Source of the DNA: G963663315 sp963668255
GTDB taxonomy: Bacteria > Pseudomonadota > Gammaproteobacteria > Arenicellales > Poriferihabitantaceae
Direction of reading: 5' to 3'
Length of the DNA stretch: 64,000 bases
Assembly (NCBI GenBank): GCA_965116595.1
Contig: OZ220708.1
Span: 1,488,001-1,552,000, forward strand
Shown here: positions 1-8,671 of the stretch, one piece after another
How the letters are laid out: each line of letters begins with the position of its first letter
How positions within the stretch are numbered: the stretch's first letter is position 1
Translations under genes and position numbers: made by a program
Notes under the pieces: generated by a model
The model's input: only the letters and a program-made list of their open reading frames with translations
Told to the model about the DNA's origin: nothing
The model's database searches: none

Positions 1-104
1 GCAAGGTAAATTGTCCGCTCTGTAAAAGCCAACGCTTTCCACCGGCCCATTTCAAGAATGGTTTTAATGGCTTCGTCATCATTGCTCTTGATCAATGCCC
101 CCAT
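1..104 (-). CDS. 5' end of an unidentified protein, cut by the window edge
   Basis: An open frame begins with ATG at 104 on the minus strand and reads off the left edge after 34 codons, starting MGALIKSNDDEAIKTILEMG. It lies 60 bases downstream of the restriction endonuclease and in the same direction, so it may belong to the same operon. No clear ribosome binding site precedes the ATG, and the product is not recognised. Confidence 0.35.
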   Translation of the reverse strand, partial: MGALIKSNDDEAIKTILEMGRWKALAFTERTIYL

Positions 105-164
105 TTTTAAAAAGGAGAATTACCCGCATGTATCTTTGGTATTCAGGTTTCATGAGCTTACCGG

Positions 165-776
165 TTATGGCGCGACTCCTATCAGGACAAGTGGCACGGC
201 CGGCACCCCACGACCTTGCCGTATTACATTCAGAAGGTCGCGCTCATAATATGGTACGCCGCTGGACATTTCCTGTTCCAACGTCTTCATTGGCAGGATT
301 TCAATTCCAACATCAATGATATCGGAAATATAGAAACTGAGGTGCTTGACGAACAGGTCATGCGCCACGAATGCATACTTTCCGAACTGAACTTCAACGG
401 CCACCCGGTCCTTCACGAAATCAGTTTGGTTATAGGACATGATCGGTGTATGTCCGGCAGCCTTGATCGCTTCCCTTTGTTCCTGTTCCGAAAGGTTATA
501 GATGCCGCGAAGTACTTTTTCGTCAGCAGTAACCCAGAATTGGTTACGACGCTCCATCCATCCGGTGTGCCCGAAACCATCTGCGAAGGCTTTGTTCATA
601 TCCTTTGGGGAAAAGAACAGCCTGCCTCCCGTTCTTTGCTCTTTGGAAACTTTGGTTTTGCACGCATAAGCATCCACAGTGGAAATTACATCAAGCACCT
701 CGTCCCATAGTTCTTTCTTGTGAACGATCAGGTATTCCTCACCATTCAGGTGGGAATATCGTGCTGCAATTTTCAT
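165..776 (-). CDS. BglII/BstYI-family type II restriction endonuclease
   Basis: This 203-residue protein is predicted to cut DNA at a GATC-centred site. Seen: an acidic residue D119 followed nine residues later by E128-V-Q130 (TDFVKDRVAVEVQFGKY). This is the D-x8-E-x-Q arrangement of the BglII/BstYI family, where Gln replaces the usual Lys of PD-(D/E)xK enzymes (BglII uses Asp84, Glu93, Gln95). The C-terminal part (EILPMKTLEQEMSSGVPYYE) also looks like the family, and the length is close to BstYI. Its ATG overlaps the methyltransferase stop in an ATGA, so translation is coupled and modification is made first. The exact target is inference. Confidence 0.85.
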   Translation of the reverse strand: MKIAARYSHLNGEEYLIVHKKELWDEVLDVISTVDAYACKTKVSKEQRTGGRLFFSPKDMNKAFADGFGHTGWMERRNQFWVTADEKVLRGIYNLSEQEQREAIKAAGHTPIMSYNQTDFVKDRVAVEVQFGKYAFVAHDLFVKHLSFYISDIIDVGIEILPMKTLEQEMSSGVPYYERDLLNVIRQGRGVPAVPLVLIGVAP

Positions 777-1657
777 CAGTGCCCGCCTTTTGGCAAAGAG
801 GGGTCGTAAATCGGCTTTCCCATCGGTCTTGTCTTCAGGCTTCCATCGAGCAACTGATCAATCCGGTTATGGGCAATCGAAATGTATTCTTCCACAATAT
901 CGCACCCATACGCGCCGCGTCCGTGCTTCAGGGCGGCAATCGCCGCAGACCCGACACCAATATATGGATCGAACACCGCATCCCCTTCATCGGTCATCGA
1001 CAGAATCAAGCGTTCCACCAGTTCTACCGGGAACTGGCATGGGTGGATCGTCTTTTCAGGGTGATTGCTCTTCACGTTCGGAAACATCCAGACATCACTC
1101 GGATTCTTCCCGTTAGGGTTGCAAGACAGCTTGCCGGCATTTGGTCCCTTGAAGTGTCTTTTCCCAGGATACTTCGACGGAACCCGAATCGGGTCAAGAT
1201 TCCATGTGTAGTTGTCGCTCTTTGTCCACCAGTTGATCGTTTCGTAGCGACCAGACAGACGCCTGGTGCAGTGCAGCCCATGACCGAAATGCCATACTAT
1301 GCGGTTGCGAAGCTTCAGACCGTGAGATGCGAAAACGGGATAGAGCAGCACATCCAGCGGCACAATCTCTCCGTTGTCCACATGGTTCCCTACCTGCCAA
1401 CAAATTGACCCCTGATCGTGCAGAAGACGTACGCACTCGGCAATCACTCTTGTCTGCCCGTCGATATATTCATCCGTGGACAGACGCTTCTTCTCATAGG
1501 TTTTGCCAAGATTGTATGGCGGCGAAGTGACTATCAGCTTGAACAGGCCATCCGGCAGGTTGGACATGAATTGCAGATTGTCACGGCATTCCATGACGAT
1601 TTCGGTCAAATCGGATTGGACAGCCAAAGCAGAGACAGTTTTTGGCATTCTACTCAT
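776..1657 (-). CDS. Site-specific DNA methyltransferase, N4-cytosine type, partner of the BglII-like nuclease
   Basis: This 293-residue DNA methylase transfers methyl from SAM to an exocyclic amino group. Catalytic motif IV, TSPPYN (residues 44-49), comes before the SAM-binding motif I-like stretch FDPYIGVGS (near residue 229), which is the order of beta-class enzymes. The TSPPY form is typical of N4-cytosine methylases, which fits the N4C partner known for BglII. The ATG at 1657 overlaps the stop of the upstream RHH gene (ATGA), and its own stop overlaps the nuclease start, so all three genes are translationally coupled. The methylated base is inferred from the motif only. Confidence 0.9.
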   Translation of the reverse strand: MSRMPKTVSALAVQSDLTEIVMECRDNLQFMSNLPDGLFKLIVTSPPYNLGKTYEKKRLSTDEYIDGQTRVIAECVRLLHDQGSICWQVGNHVDNGEIVPLDVLLYPVFASHGLKLRNRIVWHFGHGLHCTRRLSGRYETINWWTKSDNYTWNLDPIRVPSKYPGKRHFKGPNAGKLSCNPNGKNPSDVWMFPNVKSNHPEKTIHPCQFPVELVERLILSMTDEGDAVFDPYIGVGSAAIAALKHGRGAYGCDIVEEYISIAHNRIDQLLDGSLKTRPMGKPIYDPSLPKGGH

Positions 1658-1884
1658 CTCCCCGTATTGTTGTCTGATATTTGCCCGGTCTCATACCTGA
1701 TTTCTTCAATGTCAAACAGGGAGTCCTGCACTGTCACCCGGTTCTCCTCTATATAGTCTCGCATGAATTCGCGCAACACTTGTGCCGCAGGCCTGTCCTG
1801 AGCGCGACAAACCGTCAGAAAGCGTTCGTGCAAACTGCTCTCGATACGAATCCGGAATCCTGCGTCTTTCCTCGGCATACTCAT
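1654..1884 (-). CDS. Ribbon-helix-helix protein at the head of the RM operon
   Basis: A small basic protein starting MSMPRKDAGFRIRIESSLHE. A beta strand (FRIRIES) is followed by two helices (LHERFLTVCRAQ, PAAQVLREFMRDYIEE), the layout of Arc/CopG-like DNA binders. The ATG at 1884 is preferred to a GTG at 1893. A paired TGTACA repeat sits at the start. It overlaps the methyltransferase start by an ATGA and is probably the operon's regulator. It would play the part C proteins play in other type II systems, although those are usually helix-turn-helix proteins. Function is inferred. Confidence 0.65.
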   Translation of the reverse strand: MSMPRKDAGFRIRIESSLHERFLTVCRAQDRPAAQVLREFMRDYIEENRVTVQDSLFDIEEIRYETGQISDNNTGR

Positions 1885-1886
1885 AG

Positions 1887-1905
1887 TGTACACGATGGAT
1901 GTACA
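1887..1905. promoter_or_regulatory. Paired TGTACA palindrome, candidate operator of the RM operon
   Basis: Two perfect TGTACA hexamers lie at 1887-1892 and 1900-1905, 13 bases centre to centre, directly at the 5' end of the RHH gene. RHH dimers commonly bind pairs of short symmetric sites spaced about one helical turn, so this is a plausible autoregulatory operator. No binding evidence exists. Confidence 0.4.
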
Positions 1906-2050
1906 TTTGTGTATCCAAAATGTTCTTCAATTTCCCCAGTAGATCGACTCGGATGAATTTACGGTAGGTGTGTACGTCTTCAGACCAAGTTGGGTTGATT
2001 ATTCAACAGTTACGTTGTATTAATTATGCGTTCTTTTCCCCATTCAAGTT

Positions 2051-3028
2051 CTATAGATGCCTCACGGTATATTTGTCTCCCAACAGCCGTATCAATGCCT
2101 CTGACACGCAATGCCGGTGACACTGACCGGGCAGATGCTCATAACAGGTCAGCGCCACCCGCTTGCCCCTCACCACCCAATCGGAGATAATTCCGAGCGC
2201 TTCAGTCTGCCGGGGCAAAACATCCTGTTCATACTGCTCGAATAACCGGTCGTAGGATGCCTGTGTGGAAAGGTCTTTCCTCAGCCTGGAATCAATACCT
2301 AGTTCAGGGATGTGCTCGTAGCGGACGCCCACGCCTTGGCAGCCCCTGGCCAGAGTGTTTTTCGAAAAGCCATACTTCCGGCTCAGGGCATTACGCCGCA
2401 CATCGCAGAGTAAGGACACCCCATCTTCCAGCAGAATATTGAGATAAGCCTCCAGCGTGCGGCCTTCGTAACCGATGGTGACAATCCCCGGTTTGTCTTT
2501 CGGGGGGCGGGCTATCCAGATTTTTCTTATTGCCTTTGCATCGTCGCTTAGAACTTTTTCGACAATCTGGCTTTGAATACCGTAATAGGGATAGCGGCGA
2601 TAGGTTTCTGCAATCAGGGCATTACCACGCAGGCGGCGGTATTGCTTAACGAAACTACGGATTGCGTCAGAGCTGGTACTTGTCGTCTCCGCAATCTCAT
2701 GGCCAGCAGCCGTCAATTCCCACGTTTCGTTGTCATCCGTTAACGGGTTTCGCTCCATCAACTTGCGGCGATCGGCGTAAGAAGTGAACGAAAAAGCCCC
2801 AAAACGGTAAGGAATAAATTCGTAACTCGGTTCTGCCTCAAATTCCCGGCAATAGAGGAACAGGAGTTTCTGGAAATCCAGATTGTTCACTTTGCCACCC
2901 AGTTCATTCAATAGGGCGACAAGAACTTTCTGGCGATTGAACAGGGAGTGATTAGTCTTCATTTCCATATTGTAACTTTTAACGAAGGCATGTTCGGCCA
3001 GGGCCTGATCGTATCCCGTCAGTTCCAT
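2051..3028 (-). CDS. DUF488-family protein with N-terminal helical domain (copy 1)
   Basis: About 325 residues. The C-terminal half carries DUF488 hallmarks: a VTIGYEGRTLEAYL strand, LCDVRRNALSRKYGFSK, an ELGIDS stretch, and a cysteine/histidine segment ALTCYEHLPGQCHRHCV. The N-terminal part (FQKLLFLYCREFE, YEFIPYRFGAFSF) is shared with the second copy at 44836 and resembles antitoxin-like DUF4065 folds. The ATG at 3028 has AAGGTGG about 10 bases upstream, which favours it over a TTG nine bases earlier. DUF488 has no settled biochemical function. The neighbours here are defence genes, and the two-gene arrangement of the second copy is missing. Confidence 0.75.
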   Translation of the reverse strand: MELTGYDQALAEHAFVKSYNMEMKTNHSLFNRQKVLVALLNELGGKVNNLDFQKLLFLYCREFEAEPSYEFIPYRFGAFSFTSYADRRKLMERNPLTDDNETWELTAAGHEIAETTSTSSDAIRSFVKQYRRLRGNALIAETYRRYPYYGIQSQIVEKVLSDDAKAIRKIWIARPPKDKPGIVTIGYEGRTLEAYLNILLEDGVSLLCDVRRNALSRKYGFSKNTLARGCQGVGVRYEHIPELGIDSRLRKDLSTQASYDRLFEQYEQDVLPRQTEALGIISDWVVRGKRVALTCYEHLPGQCHRHCVSEALIRLLGDKYTVRHL

Positions 3029-3516
3029 GCGGACCAAACCACCTTATTAAAAGTCGGCCATAACAATAGGGCTATTCATCCACAAATCCGTTAATATGCA
3101 CAGGTCGCACAAAATCCGAATATTTCATCACGAATCCGAATTGTAGCCAGTAAAACCACTTCCAATTCGCGGCCTACCTAGACTACAATCTCCTCGCCTT
3201 GATACAGACCGCCCTCAAGGGAAGAGCCATTTCAAAAGGAACCAATGCAGGCTTATGCGCCCGACTCAAGCCCTGATCGGAAACGCAGTCCCCTGAATTT
3301 ACAGATTCCGAGCTATTAAAACGGATATAGTACAGATCATCCATATAGAAAATAAGAAAACAGATGACCGATCAGGACAGCTTCCATAAAAACCTCACTT
3401 TTTCGCAACGCCATGGTTACGAACCTCTTCCCAGTTCGATTCGGCTGGGGGAGCTATCGAATATTGTATATAGGTCATTTTCACTGAAATACGCATCCCG
3501 ACGAACACAGCCCTAA
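3029..3516. other. Intergenic, AT-rich, no gene seen
   Basis: A 488-base divergent gap between the DUF488 gene and druH. No ORF with sensible composition, hairpin or repeat stands out. It should hold the promoters of both flanking genes, but no convincing -35/-10 pair could be picked. Confidence 0.5.
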
Positions 3517-6500
3517 ATGTCACAGCAGATCGCCCCTTGGATTGAGGGATTCCTCGAACATCGTAATCTGGACGGTCCTGACGGACGCGCGCTCTATGCG
3601 TACCGGTGTTCAAAAGAGGAATTCGACTCGCTTGCGAGCTTGCTCACGCATTGCCCTTCATACAACCGAACGGCCAACACTCCGGCCAGGGCCTTTGTCC
3701 TTTACGCGTCGGAGTGGTGGCAGCGTGAATACGACGGCGGTACCTGGGCTTGGGAGCCTCTCCTTGAGACTATCGGTTGGGAAGCCGTCCATTATCCAGA
3801 CTTATACGAGCCCGTGAAGCAGGCATGGACCTGGTGGAAAGTCGACCTCGTACGCCTCCCGACATCGATTCGATACCTCGGTACATTCGCCTGTCATGGT
3901 GGCCTGCCCCTCGCCCTTCTGGGCGATACCCACAGCAGCGTCACGCGGTACCTCCGCGCGGTTCTCAAGCACATTGCCGACTTCCGACAGTTCGTCGACG
4001 ATCCCATCGTTCTTGCTCAAGACCAACAACATCTCCTTCGGCCACCAACGTTGCGCCGTGACTACGTGTTTCGACTCGGTGCTGATTTGGTCGAAGCGGT
4101 ACTCGAACTTCAAGACGACGCGCAGGGCGACGACCCCATTGGTACTCTCAACAATGCGCGTCCTGACTGGGAACGGACGATGCCGCTCGCGCTTGACGAC
4201 CAGCGTGCACAGGAATTGTTGACAAGCCTGCTTCGTGAAGCCGTTCGGAACCAAGCAGAGCCTGTAGTTGAATTCCGCGTTGAACGATTTCTGCGCCAAA
4301 CGGGTAAGGGATGGCGATTGGGCGCAAGGATAAGGCTACCCGCGACCGTTTCGGCCGATTCACTTGCGCGTCAACTGAGGGTTCGTGTGAACGATATTCC
4401 AGCGCGGCTCCAAGTGCGCACGTATGGTGATGACTCACGGGCGATAGGCCTCTACGCCCAACAGGGTGACCAATTCGTGCTTCTTCGGGACGCACGGTCT
4501 TCTACGGAATTGTGGGATATAGAAGCTGTCGGAGAGATTCGTGTCGAGTTCCATTCGGGAGGTGTAGTGGGCGAACCGATGCTTCCCGGACGCGGTAGTA
4601 TCTTGGGCGAACTTCCATGGTCCTTTAGCGGAACCGACGACAATTCGTTCATCGGCGAGGGCAGCGTCGCAAGCCGCGCATCACGGATCTTCGTCTTGGT
4701 TCCCGATGGATATACGCCAGACCAAGGACAGGTGCTGACCTCTTCGGGGGGAGGTGAATTCGAAGTGTCCGACAAATCGACTTCGTTGCCGGTGCGGATT
4801 CTAGGCAGAGATCTTTGGGTGATCTCCAAGGAAACTACTATAGAAACAGAAAGTGGACGCTGTGTGATTCGTACGACTTCGGGGCACACGGCCAACGAGG
4901 AATACAGATTATCGGGTTCGCGATTCTACGAGTTGGAATGCGCTTGGCCGTTGTTTCGGGGTCAGCCACGACTATACCTCGAAAGGTCAGAGCAGCCACC
5001 ACGTCGCATTCCGGCCAAGGACGTGGAGTGGCGGCAGGGAGGAGGTGAGTGGCTTCCGGAACCTACAGGTCCTGGGTTGTGGGCAGCGCGGCACCTACGG
5101 TCAGGTGAGCTTCGTTTCTTCGGCCGAATGGGTATTCTTCCCAGCCGGTTCTCGTTCTCAATCAAACCCGGTTCGGACATCAGCCAAGGAGACTTCATAT
5201 TGAACGACGCGGACTCCGTACGAGTGGCGGGAAGCAACGCAGACACCGTAGTATCAGCGGAAACAGCAGGCAACGCAGTTCGAGTGAAGGTGAAAGCCAT
5301 GGATGCCAACAGCCCGCCCGTGCATGTGCGTCTACAATTGCATTGGCCTGGTTCTCAAAAGCTAAACGTTGAGGCACCCTTTCCCGGATTTGGGGGGCGG
5401 TTCATCCGCGAAGGCAGTCTCATCAACCATGACCTTGCCGTAGACGATCTGTATGGTATCCGCGCGATAGCGCTCTCGCCGCACGAAACGCAAGAATTTT
5501 GGGTGGAAGGAGAACTCAAAGCACCCGATGCGGGTCGAATATTTCGTATTGCGTACTTCCGTGAGAAATTGCGCAATTCCGGGGTGACGCACGAACTCCC
5601 GATTAGCGAAGTACGCCGAATGATCGACTTACTGCTTTCCGCGTCTTCATCTACAGATGCGCATGTTATCCTTCAGATCGTGGACCGACACAGAAATGTA
5701 CACGTAACGGTTCGGGTAAGACGATTCTCGGTGACGCTCAAATGCAACCCCGAGTTGAAACTGGTTTCCGTCTCTCCATCTCTCGACGGACGGAGCACAC
5801 CCACATTTGAAGCGTATCCGCTCATCCGCCCAGGAGGTGATCCCATTACGCTTGAGTCTGTTGGTCCCGCCGAGGCTCCGTACGGGGCACTTCTGCCACA
5901 ATGCCTGGATCGAGCCGAACCTTGGCTCATCGTGATGCGTCACGACGACCAGATTCGAGCACGTCCTTGCAGGATAGGTAATTCAAGTTCCCCATCCACG
6001 CATGTTGGTTCCAACGGCGGCAATACTCAGTCGCTCGCCGAAGCATTGGCTGTCGAAGACGAGGAACTACGAATTCGGGACCTCGAAGCCGCAATTGACA
6101 GGATACTTGGCAAGGAGGGTACGAAAAGCAACGAGGCAGAGTGGTCTTTTCTGACCAATTCTATTCTAGGAGTGGAAGGTTTGCCGGCGAGCGTCCTTGA
6201 CCTCTTCAGAGTGTTGGTGAAGAAGCCAAAGTTCCTGGTCCGAAGCCTGTTTAGACTCGAGAGGGGTCCTCGCAAGCAAATTTGGCGCCTGGAAGACGAG
6301 CTTCCGTTCAGTTGGCTCCTCGTAAGGCGTGAGGTCTGGTGGACTGAGGCCCTCAGAACAATCCAATGGTTACGAGAGCGACTCACGGGCGTCGTAGACA
6401 ATCCCAGCCAAATTGCCCAGGAACATGTGGCATTGATCCTCGCGGAAGGCGCCGAACGACTTCCAGCTCTCCAGACAATAGCTACCGACGTCGCTCTGCG

Positions 6501-6876
6501 ATTGGAAGGTGCGGGACTGAGTCAGGAGTTTGTTGAGGCTGTGCAGGGAGAACGAGACAACAAAACTCCCGGACAGATCAGTCTCAGAAGCAGCCTGGAC
6601 GACTGGCCCAAAGGGTACGACCGCAAAGAGTGGGAGGACGAACTCGGCACGTTTCCGAAGAGCCTGTGTCAACACGCGGACGAACATCGTGCTCGGCAAC
6701 CAATTTTTGACACTCCCGTGGCTGCCGCGTGGTGCTGTTTCAAAGGGGAGTCGACCGAGCGCACGACTTTTCTCGTTAAGCGCATCCGCGCGCATGATCG
6801 TGAATGGTTTGATTTGGCGTACAGTACGACGTGGTTCAGACTCGCGCACATACAAGACAAAATGACGGAAAGGTAA
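3517..6876 (+). CDS. druH: Druantia type III protein DruH (STY4851/ECs_5259, YjiT-like family)
   Basis: A 1,119-residue protein. The opening (WIEGFLEHRNLDGPDGRALYAYRC) matches my memory of the YjiT/STY4851 family, which is the DruH component of Druantia type III anti-phage systems. No catalytic motif or membrane segment is visible, and the body is rich in beta-strand-like and acidic stretches. The stop overlaps the druE start as TAATG at 6874-6878 with GGAAAGG just before, so the two are coupled. The two-gene druH-druE order and both protein sizes support the call. How DruH acts is not known. Confidence 0.75.
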   Translation: MSQQIAPWIEGFLEHRNLDGPDGRALYAYRCSKEEFDSLASLLTHCPSYNRTANTPARAFVLYASEWWQREYDGGTWAWEPLLETIGWEAVHYPDLYEPVKQAWTWWKVDLVRLPTSIRYLGTFACHGGLPLALLGDTHSSVTRYLRAVLKHIADFRQFVDDPIVLAQDQQHLLRPPTLRRDYVFRLGADLVEAVLELQDDAQGDDPIGTLNNARPDWERTMPLALDDQRAQELLTSLLREAVRNQAEPVVEFRVERFLRQTGKGWRLGARIRLPATVSADSLARQLRVRVNDIPARLQVRTYGDDSRAIGLYAQQGDQFVLLRDARSSTELWDIEAVGEIRVEFHSGGVVGEPMLPGRGSILGELPWSFSGTDDNSFIGEGSVASRASRIFVLVPDGYTPDQGQVLTSSGGGEFEVSDKSTSLPVRILGRDLWVISKETTIETESGRCVIRTTSGHTANEEYRLSGSRFYELECAWPLFRGQPRLYLERSEQPPRRIPAKDVEWRQGGGEWLPEPTGPGLWAARHLRSGELRFFGRMGILPSRFSFSIKPGSDISQGDFILNDADSVRVAGSNADTVVSAETAGNAVRVKVKAMDANSPPVHVRLQLHWPGSQKLNVEAPFPGFGGRFIREGSLINHDLAVDDLYGIRAIALSPHETQEFWVEGELKAPDAGRIFRIAYFREKLRNSGVTHELPISEVRRMIDLLLSASSSTDAHVILQIVDRHRNVHVTVRVRRFSVTLKCNPELKLVSVSPSLDGRSTPTFEAYPLIRPGGDPITLESVGPAEAPYGALLPQCLDRAEPWLIVMRHDDQIRARPCRIGNSSSPSTHVGSNGGNTQSLAEALAVEDEELRIRDLEAAIDRILGKEGTKSNEAEWSFLTNSILGVEGLPASVLDLFRVLVKKPKFLVRSLFRLERGPRKQIWRLEDELPFSWLLVRREVWWTEALRTIQWLRERLTGVVDNPSQIAQEHVALILAEGAERLPALQTIATDVALRLEGAGLSQEFVEAVQGERDNKTPGQISLRSSLDDWPKGYDRKEWEDELGTFPKSLCQHADEHRARQPIFDTPVAAAWCCFKGESTERTTFLVKRIRAHDREWFDLAYSTTWFRLAHIQDKMTER

Positions 6877-7394
6877 TGACTTCCACGGTCAGCATTTCGA
6901 GCCTCATTCAGGACCTATCCACCCGTTCGGGCCGGGCCATTCTCTCCCAGCTTGGGCTTCGCTCTCCCGCGCTTCGCGAGTACTTAGGGAAGCTGTATGC
7001 ACGGAGACCAGGAGAGCCTGGATCCCTTCTCTCGGATCCCGTCGTGGAAGCCGCATTTGGTTGGAAGGTCGCAGAGATGGATATGCTTGGTTTGTCCAGA
7101 GCCGGACTTCTACGAGAAGAACTTGTGCGAGCGATGAACGAACCAGCGGGCGAACTCCGCAAGGACTACAGATTTCCCGCCAACCGGAAACCATTCCAGC
7201 ATCAACTCGAATGCTGGCAGCATCTCCTCGATGAGGTGCCTCGGTCGGTCCTGGTCTCAAGCGGTACGGGCTCTGGAAAGACAGAGTGCTTTCTGGTGCC
7301 AATTTTAGAGGATCTTGCCCGAGAGAGCCAGCACCGGACCCCTTACGGGCGTTCGTGCACTGTTCCTCTACCCGCTGAACGCTCTCATCAATAG
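6876..7394 (+). CDS. druE: DruE helicase, N-terminal fragment (Walker A)
   Basis: First reading-frame segment of a large SF2-type helicase. It starts at the ATG overlapping the druH stop. The Walker A motif SSGTGSGKTECF lies near residue 130, preceded by FQHQLECW, the usual Q-like entry of these enzymes. The frame ends shortly after LEDLARESQHR. The homologous protein clearly continues one base over in the next frame (GVRALFLYPLNALINSQRDR). The break is best placed at the CCCC run 7339-7342, where one extra base would explain it. Either the gene is inactivated or the sequence has an indel error. Confidence 0.75.
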   Translation: MTSTVSISSLIQDLSTRSGRAILSQLGLRSPALREYLGKLYARRPGEPGSLLSDPVVEAAFGWKVAEMDMLGLSRAGLLREELVRAMNEPAGELRKDYRFPANRKPFQHQLECWQHLLDEVPRSVLVSSGTGSGKTECFLVPILEDLARESQHRTPYGRSCTVPLPAERSHQ

Positions 7395-8646
7395 TCAGCG
7401 CGACCGGCTTCGCGCCTGGTGCAACGGTTTCGGCAACGACATCCGATTCTGTCTCTACAACGGAGAGACGGAAGAGACGGTCTCAGCAGACCGACAGATT
7501 AGAGCGGGCGCCGAACAGATCGCGCGCAAGGTCTTGCGCGATAGTCCCGCACCAATCCTCGTCACAAACTCGACGATGCTGGAATACATGCTCGTCAGGA
7601 CGGAAGACCGGCCGATTCTTGAACAATCCCGCCGGAAGCTTCGGTGGATCGTTCTTGACGAGGCGCATACCTACATCGGCTCTCAGGCGGCAGAGATTGC
7701 CCTCCTTCTGAGGCGCGTTCTGCACCGCTTCGAAATGGATCCGATGGACGTACGGTTCGTGGCCACGTCAGCAACGATCGGGGGTGAGAACGCTAGGGAG
7801 GATTTACAACGCTTCTTGGCGGATGTCTCTGGTGCGAGTCCAGACCGTGTCCATGTCGTGACCGGTGATCGCTTCGTTCCGGAACTCCCGCCTCCAGCCG
7901 GGGAGCTGCTACTCGAAAGCCTGGAGGGGCTGGAATCTGAGCCGCTGTATACCGCCCTTTGCCATCACCCAGGTGCAAGGGCTCTCCGAAAACGGTTGGA
8001 AGCGGGACCTGCCACACTTAAGGTGTTGGGGGAAACGGCAGGGGTCGACAGCAAGGCGCTCACCTCGCTCCTTGAGAAGGCATCGACGGCACGCCGGGAA
8101 GACGAAGTATTTCTGCCCGTTCGCATGCACTTGTTTCATCGCACGCAACGGGGCTTGTGGGCGTGCGCGAATGCAAAGTGTAGCGGTCGGGACCCGAGCA
8201 TTGCAGACCGATGGAACTTCGGCGCCATATTCCCGAGCCGTAGGACTCACTGCAACCACTGCAACTACCCTGTGTTCGAACTTATTGCATGCCGTGAATG
8301 CGGACAGGATTATCTCTCGGCCCAAGAGGAGTACTCAGCCGAGGCTGATGAACAAAAGCTGGTCCCATACATTGAAGTCGAGGACATTGATGAATTTCAA
8401 CTTGAAGTTGACCTCGATGATTCAGAAGAGGGAGAAGACGAGGCTACAGACCTATTTCGCTTCCGCCGACTTGTCTGCAGCTCCACTCTCACCGCAAGCG
8501 ACCTCCAGGAAGTTTGCATCGACCAAGACAATTTAATTCGAAGAGACGGAGAAGGAGTCTCCATTCTTCATCTCTCCGATTGGGTCCGGGGCAAATTCCT
8601 GCGTTCGCTGCGGTGCGACCAACAGCCCGCGTCGGCTGTTCCGTGA
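7315..8646 (+). CDS. druE: DruE helicase, middle fragment (DEAH box)
   Basis: Second frame segment of druE; the true continuation starts near 7343. It has the DEAH motif (WIVLDEAHTYIG), motif III (VATSATIGG), and a zinc-ribbon-like cluster (CANAKC, CNHCNYPVFELIACRECG), followed by an acidic linker. After LSDWVRGK the protein should continue as CVRCGATNSPRRLFREL, which lies one base over. The break therefore falls at or just after the GGGG run 8588-8591. The terminal residues LRSLRCDQQPASAVP are out-of-frame tail. It cannot act alone, because Walker A is in the first segment and motif VI in the third. Confidence 0.75.
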   Translation: MPERASTGPLTGVRALFLYPLNALINSQRDRLRAWCNGFGNDIRFCLYNGETEETVSADRQIRAGAEQIARKVLRDSPAPILVTNSTMLEYMLVRTEDRPILEQSRRKLRWIVLDEAHTYIGSQAAEIALLLRRVLHRFEMDPMDVRFVATSATIGGENAREDLQRFLADVSGASPDRVHVVTGDRFVPELPPPAGELLLESLEGLESEPLYTALCHHPGARALRKRLEAGPATLKVLGETAGVDSKALTSLLEKASTARREDEVFLPVRMHLFHRTQRGLWACANAKCSGRDPSIADRWNFGAIFPSRRTHCNHCNYPVFELIACRECGQDYLSAQEEYSAEADEQKLVPYIEVEDIDEFQLEVDLDDSEEGEDEATDLFRFRRLVCSSTLTASDLQEVCIDQDNLIRRDGEGVSILHLSDWVRGKFLRSLRCDQQPASAVP

Positions 8647-8671
8647 GCTTCGGATCGGTGCTCCATTTGCA

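Noticed and set aside
605..1408. 267-codon plus-strand frame across the RM genes
   Set aside because: Antisense to the methyltransferase and nuclease, which carry intact catalytic motifs.
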